A DNA stretch of 9,265 nt from positions 1 through 9,265 of the forward strand of contig DASZOP010000190.1 of assembly GCA_035550715.1 (NCBI GenBank), given 5' to 3'. The position numbers and the translations under genes were made by a program. The stretch comes from DASRVA01 sp035550715. Lineage in GTDB: Bacteria > Gemmatimonadota > Gemmatimonadetes > JACCXV01 > JAHWKZ01. Shown here piece by piece: positions 6,340 through 9,265 of the stretch. A model generated the notes under the pieces. That model saw only the letters and a list, made by a program, of their open reading frames with translations, ran no database searches and was not told where the DNA came from. Positions within the stretch are counted from its first letter, which is position 1; each line of letters starts with the position of its first letter.

Positions 6340-6897
6340 ATGGAAGACAGGGAATTGAAGGACGTCAGCGCGCACATGGACAAGTCGGTCGAAGCCATCC
6401 GGCACGAGCTGGCGACGGTCCGGACCGGAAAGGCCTCGCCCAGCCTGCTCGATCTCGTGAAGGTCGAAGCGTACGGGCAGCAGATGCCGCTCAATCAGAT
6501 GGCCACGATCTCCGCCCCCGAGCCGCGGCTGCTGGTGGTGTCGCCGTACGACCCGAGCCAGGTGGCGGTGATCGAGAAGGCGTTGCTGGCCAGCGACCTC
6601 GGCCTGACCCCGTCCAACGACGGCAAGGTGATCCGCCTCCCGATCCCCCCCCTCACCGAGGAGCGCCGGAAGGAGCTCGTCCGCGTGACGCACAAGATCG
6701 CCGAGGAAGGCAGGGTCGCGATCCGGAACATCCGGCACGAGGCGAACAAGAAGATCCAGGCCTCCCGGAAATCGGGCGACGTCAGCGAGGACGAGATGCA
6801 CCGTCAGCTCAAGGAAGTCCAGGATCTGACCGACCGACACATCAAGACCATCGACGAAATGCTGGAGAGAAAGGAAAAGGAAGTGATGGAGGTCTAG
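6340..6897 (+). CDS. frr: Ribosome recycling factor
   Basis: RRF, with EF-G, splits the post-termination ribosome into subunits. The protein has 185 residues, identical to the E. coli length, and has the two-domain tRNA-like layout: a long-helix bundle (about 1-29 and 106-185) and an inserted beta domain (about 31-104). Conserved stretches are ELATVRTGKASPSLLD (23-38), LNQMATISAPEPRLLVVSPYD (51-71), DGKVIRLPIPPLTEERRKEL (94-113) and VAIRNIRHEANKKI (126-139), where Arg132 matches the residue essential in E. coli RRF. The ATG at 6340 follows a purine-rich GGAGGGAGG (6319-6327) with a rather long 12-base spacer. It lies 41 bases after pyrH. Confidence 0.98.
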   Translation: MEDRELKDVSAHMDKSVEAIRHELATVRTGKASPSLLDLVKVEAYGQQMPLNQMATISAPEPRLLVVSPYDPSQVAVIEKALLASDLGLTPSNDGKVIRLPIPPLTEERRKELVRVTHKIAEEGRVAIRNIRHEANKKIQASRKSGDVSEDEMHRQLKEVQDLTDRHIKTIDEMLERKEKEVMEV

Positions 6898-6952
6898 CGC
6901 CGGCCCTGTGCGCCGCGCCCCCCTTCGACGAGGTTCTCCCACGGATAGGACG

Positions 6953-7690
6953 ATGACCGACCGGACCCGAGAGATCGCCGCTCAGGGCAACCTGCCGCGA
7001 CACATCGCCGTGATCATGGACGGCAACGGGCGCTGGGCCGAGCGACAGGGCAAGCCACGCATCGCGGGCCATCAGGCCGGGATGAAGGCGGTTCGGGAAG
7101 TGATCGAGACGACCGCCGACCTCGGCATCCCCTATCTGACGCTGTACGCATTCTCGCAGGAGAACTGGAAGCGGCCCCGGCACGAGATCGAGGCGCTCAT
7201 GGGACTCCTCCAGCACTACATCCGGACGGAGAGAAAGGATCTGATCGAGAAGGGGATCCGCGTGCGAGCGATCGGCGACATCGAGCGGCTTGCCCATGGC
7301 TCCCGCCAGGAGCTCGACGAGCTGATCACCGACACCGCGGCCAACGAGCGGCTTACGGTGACGCTGGCCCTCTCCTACGGAGGGCGCAGCGAGATCGTGG
7401 CGGCGGTGCGGAGGATCGCAAGTCAGGTTCGGGCGGGCGAGCTCGATCCCGAAGCGATCGACGAGGAGGTGTTTGCCGATCGCCTCTACACGGCCGACCT
7501 GCCGGACCCGGACCTCCTCATCCGGACGAGCGGGGAGCTCCGGATCTCGAACTTCCTGCTGTGGCAGATCGCCTATACCGAGCTGTACGTGACCGATGTC
7601 CTGTGGCCCGATTTCGACCGCGACGCCTTCCTGGACGCCGTCGCCGCGTACCAGGGACGTGAGCGGCGGTTCGGCCGCGTGCTGGTTTGA
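6953..7690 (+). CDS. uppS: Undecaprenyl-diphosphate synthase (cis-prenyltransferase, UppS)
   Basis: This enzyme condenses eight isopentenyl diphosphates onto farnesyl diphosphate to make C55-PP, the lipid carrier for peptidoglycan and other surface glycans. With ATG at 6953 it has 245 residues. The motif HIAVIMDGNGRWAERQG (17-33) carries the catalytic Mg-binding Asp23. GHQAG, AFSQENWKRP (66-75), SYGGRSEI and RTSGELRISNFLLWQ (191-205) follow. Arg191, Arg197 and Ser199 correspond to IPP-binding residues, and Glu210 to the second metal ligand of the E. coli enzyme. A GTG at 6908 would add 15 arginine/proline-rich residues not seen in the family, so the ATG is preferred, although its nearest AGGA (6947-6950) is very close. 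A medium-chain polyprenyl synthase cannot be excluded by motif, but this gene position strongly favours UppS. The stop overlaps cdsA (TTGA). Confidence 0.96.
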   Translation: MTDRTREIAAQGNLPRHIAVIMDGNGRWAERQGKPRIAGHQAGMKAVREVIETTADLGIPYLTLYAFSQENWKRPRHEIEALMGLLQHYIRTERKDLIEKGIRVRAIGDIERLAHGSRQELDELITDTAANERLTVTLALSYGGRSEIVAAVRRIASQVRAGELDPEAIDEEVFADRLYTADLPDPDLLIRTSGELRISNFLLWQIAYTELYVTDVLWPDFDRDAFLDAVAAYQGRERRFGRVLV

Positions 7691-8526
7691 CCCCCGACGG
7701 GGGGCTCGGCCGCCGGCTCGCGACGGCCGCGGTCCTCCTGCCGCTCTTCGTGCTCACGATCGTCGTCGGCGGCCCGTTGTTCCTGGCGGCGGTGACGCTG
7801 CTCGTGGCGGCGGGCATCGTCGAGCTCTACGGATTCGCGCGCGACAAGCCGTATCGACCGCGCTGGGCGCCGGGCATCGCGATAGGAATGGGGGTGCCGG
7901 TCCTCCTCTACGCGGCACCGGACGACCCGTGGCTGTCGATCGCGATCGTGACGGCGGCCGTGGCGGGGATCACCATCGCCCAGATGCTGGACCCGCGCGG
8001 GACCGAGGCCATGGCGAGCATCGGCTTCACCCTCCTCGGGCCCCTCTACGTCGGACTCCTGTTTGGCCACATGGTCCTGCTCCGGGAGGTGGCGCGCGGG
8101 ATTCCAGGCGCGACCTACCGGGCGGGCGCGATTCTGCTCGCCGTGCCGCTCGTGCTGACGTGGCTGAACGACACGGTCGCGTACTTCGCCGGCCGGCGCT
8201 GGGGCCGTCGCCGGCTCCTGGCCCGGGTCAGCCCCGGAAAGTCCTGGGAGGGCGCCGTCGCCGCTCTGGTGGCCTCGGCCGCCGCGGGAACGGCGCTACT
8301 CCCGGCGCTCGACGTGTTCGACGCGTGGCACGGCCTCGCCGTCGGCATCCTGGTCGGCGTGGCCGCCCCGTTCGGAGACCTCGTCGAGTCGGCGCTCAAG
8401 CGCGACGCGGGCGTCAAGGATTCCTCCAGGCTCGTTCCCGGTCATGGGGGGATCCTGGACCGCTTCGACAGCGCCCTCTTCAGCGTGCCGGCGTTCTACT
8501 ACTACCTCCGGTGCGTCGTCCTGTGA
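7687..8526 (+). CDS. cdsA: Phosphatidate cytidylyltransferase (CDP-diacylglycerol synthase)
   Basis: This integral membrane enzyme makes CDP-diacylglycerol from phosphatidic acid and CTP, the branch-point precursor of phospholipids. The 279 residues are dominated by hydrophobic segments, roughly 11-29, 31-47, 62-77, 83-99, 112-132, 146-167, 190-208 and 214-229, suggesting seven or eight membrane helices. The catalytic C-terminal region holds NDTVAYFAGRRWGRR (161-175), VSPGKSWEG (181-189) and the family signature SALKRDAGVKD (235-245) plus VPGHGGILDRFDS (250-262), with all charged metal-binding residues present. Val250 replaces the more usual Leu/Ile/Phe just before PGHGG. The start is a rare TTG at 7687, within the uppS stop, without a Shine-Dalgarno, so expression probably depends on translational coupling. 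The stop overlaps dxr (GTGA). Confidence 0.96.
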   Translation: MTPDGGLGRRLATAAVLLPLFVLTIVVGGPLFLAAVTLLVAAGIVELYGFARDKPYRPRWAPGIAIGMGVPVLLYAAPDDPWLSIAIVTAAVAGITIAQMLDPRGTEAMASIGFTLLGPLYVGLLFGHMVLLREVARGIPGATYRAGAILLAVPLVLTWLNDTVAYFAGRRWGRRRLLARVSPGKSWEGAVAALVASAAAGTALLPALDVFDAWHGLAVGILVGVAAPFGDLVESALKRDAGVKDSSRLVPGHGGILDRFDSALFSVPAFYYYLRCVVL

Positions 8527-9265
8527 GCGAGGGCCTGGTCCTCCTGGGAGCGACCGGCTCGATCGGGGCGAGCGCGATCGAGGTCGTGCGCGAGCTGGGC
8601 GATCGATTCCGGATCGTCGGCCTGTCCTGCCTCAGGAAGTGGAGGGAGCTCGACCGGATCGCCTTGGGGACGGGCGCCGAGGCGGTCGCCATCGCCGACC
8701 CCGAGGCGTGGCGCGTGGCGCGCGACGAAGGGGCGTTCGCGGGGATCGAGTGCCTGCCGGGGCCGGAGGGCGTGGTCGAGCTGGCCCGGATGGCGTCCGC
8801 CGGGACCGTTCTGAACGGCATCGTGGGCGCGGCGGGGCTGGTGCCGACCTTGGCCGCGCTCGAGGCGGGAAAGCGGGTCGCCCTGGCCAACAAGGAGTCG
8901 CTGGTCGTGGGCGGCGAGCTGGTCGTGCGGGCGGCCGGCGGCGGGGACCGGCTGCGGCCGGTCGACAGCGAGCACAACGCGATCTGGCAGCTCCTCGAGG
9001 GCCGGTCCCGGGAAGGGGTCCGGCGGATCATCCTGACCGCGAGCGGGGGACCTTTCCGGAACCTGTCCGCGGAGCGGCTCCGCCGGGTCACTCCCGAGGA
9101 GGCGCTCGCCCACCCCACCTGGTCCATGGGTCCCAAGATCACCATCGATTCGGCGACCCTGGCCAACAAGGGCCTAGAGGTGATCGAGGCGCACCATCTA
9201 TTCGGCCTCGCCTACGACCGGATCGACGTCGTGATCCATCCGCAATCGATCGTCCACGGAATGGT
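8523..9265 (+). CDS. dxr: 1-deoxy-D-xylulose-5-phosphate reductoisomerase, N-terminal part
   Basis: Dxr (IspC) converts DXP to 2-C-methyl-D-erythritol-4-phosphate with NADPH, the committed step of the MEP isoprenoid pathway. The gene runs off the right edge after 247 codons, about 60% of the usual ~400. The start is GTG at 8523, overlapping the cdsA stop, placing the Rossmann motif GATGSIG at residues 9-15 as expected. Other hallmarks are LANKESLVVGG (121-131), the metal-binding VDSEHNAIWQ (147-156; Asp148, Glu150), LTASGGPFR (171-179), the flexible-loop HPTWSMGPKITIDSATLANK (197-216), Glu219 as third metal ligand, and HPQSIVHGM at the edge. The stretch between DSEHNAIWQ and LTASGGPFR is about 10 residues shorter than in E. 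coli. No frameshift is seen in the visible part. Its product feeds the substrate supply of UppS, encoded two genes upstream. Confidence 0.97.
   Translation, partial: MSEGLVLLGATGSIGASAIEVVRELGDRFRIVGLSCLRKWRELDRIALGTGAEAVAIADPEAWRVARDEGAFAGIECLPGPEGVVELARMASAGTVLNGIVGAAGLVPTLAALEAGKRVALANKESLVVGGELVVRAAGGGDRLRPVDSEHNAIWQLLEGRSREGVRRIILTASGGPFRNLSAERLRRVTPEEALAHPTWSMGPKITIDSATLANKGLEVIEAHHLFGLAYDRIDVVIHPQSIVHGM

Noticed and set aside
6908..6952. Upstream GTG start for uppS adding 15 residues
   Set aside because: The extra segment (Arg/Pro-rich) is not found in the family. The ATG at 6953 gives a normal distance to the catalytic MDGNGRW motif.

Overview
The window is a GC-rich (roughly two thirds G+C), densely packed bacterial chromosome segment. 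Every supported gene is on the + strand. I recognise thirteen protein genes, all conserved housekeeping genes. Two are cut by the window edges: glmS at the 5' end and dxr at the 3' end. I see no mobile element, CRISPR array, tRNA, rRNA or foreign-looking island, and no candidate for a new defence or biosynthetic system. The least ordinary region is the 177-base gap before rplM.

Block 1 (1-2926) is the end of glmS (glucosamine-6-phosphate synthase), then dtd (D-aminoacyl-tRNA deacylase), maf (YhdE-type nucleotide pyrophosphatase) and mtnA (methylthioribose-1-phosphate isomerase). Spacings are 7 bases, a 4-base overlap and 21 bases, so this looks like one transcription unit. It joins cell-wall precursor supply to two quality-control enzymes and a methionine-salvage-type isomerase.

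The gap at 2927-3103 holds a 9-bp GC-rich stem followed by TTTT, which fits an intrinsic terminator for block 1. It also holds two similar sigma70-type promoter candidates exactly 63 bases apart. The second is interleaved with the terminator stem. They would drive block 2.

Block 2 (3104-9265) runs rplM-rpsI-rpsB-tsf-pyrH-frr-uppS-cdsA-dxr. It encodes ribosomal proteins L13, S9 and S2, elongation factor Ts, UMP kinase and ribosome recycling factor. These are followed by undecaprenyl-diphosphate synthase, CDP-diacylglycerol synthase and the start of DXP reductoisomerase. It therefore couples ribosome production to the isoprenoid, peptidoglycan-carrier and phospholipid pathways. Dxr feeds the isoprenoid route used by UppS, and CdsA makes the common phospholipid precursor. 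Overlaps of the type ATGA, TTGA and GTGA link rplM/rpsI, uppS/cdsA and cdsA/dxr.

Organism: the MEP pathway, the rpsB-tsf-pyrH-frr core, the short Thermus-like EF-Ts and the high GC suggest a high-GC bacterium outside the enterobacteria. Acidobacteriota, Gemmatimonadota, Myxococcota-like or Eisenbacteria/Rokubacteria-like candidate phyla are possible. The sequence alone does not let me choose between them.
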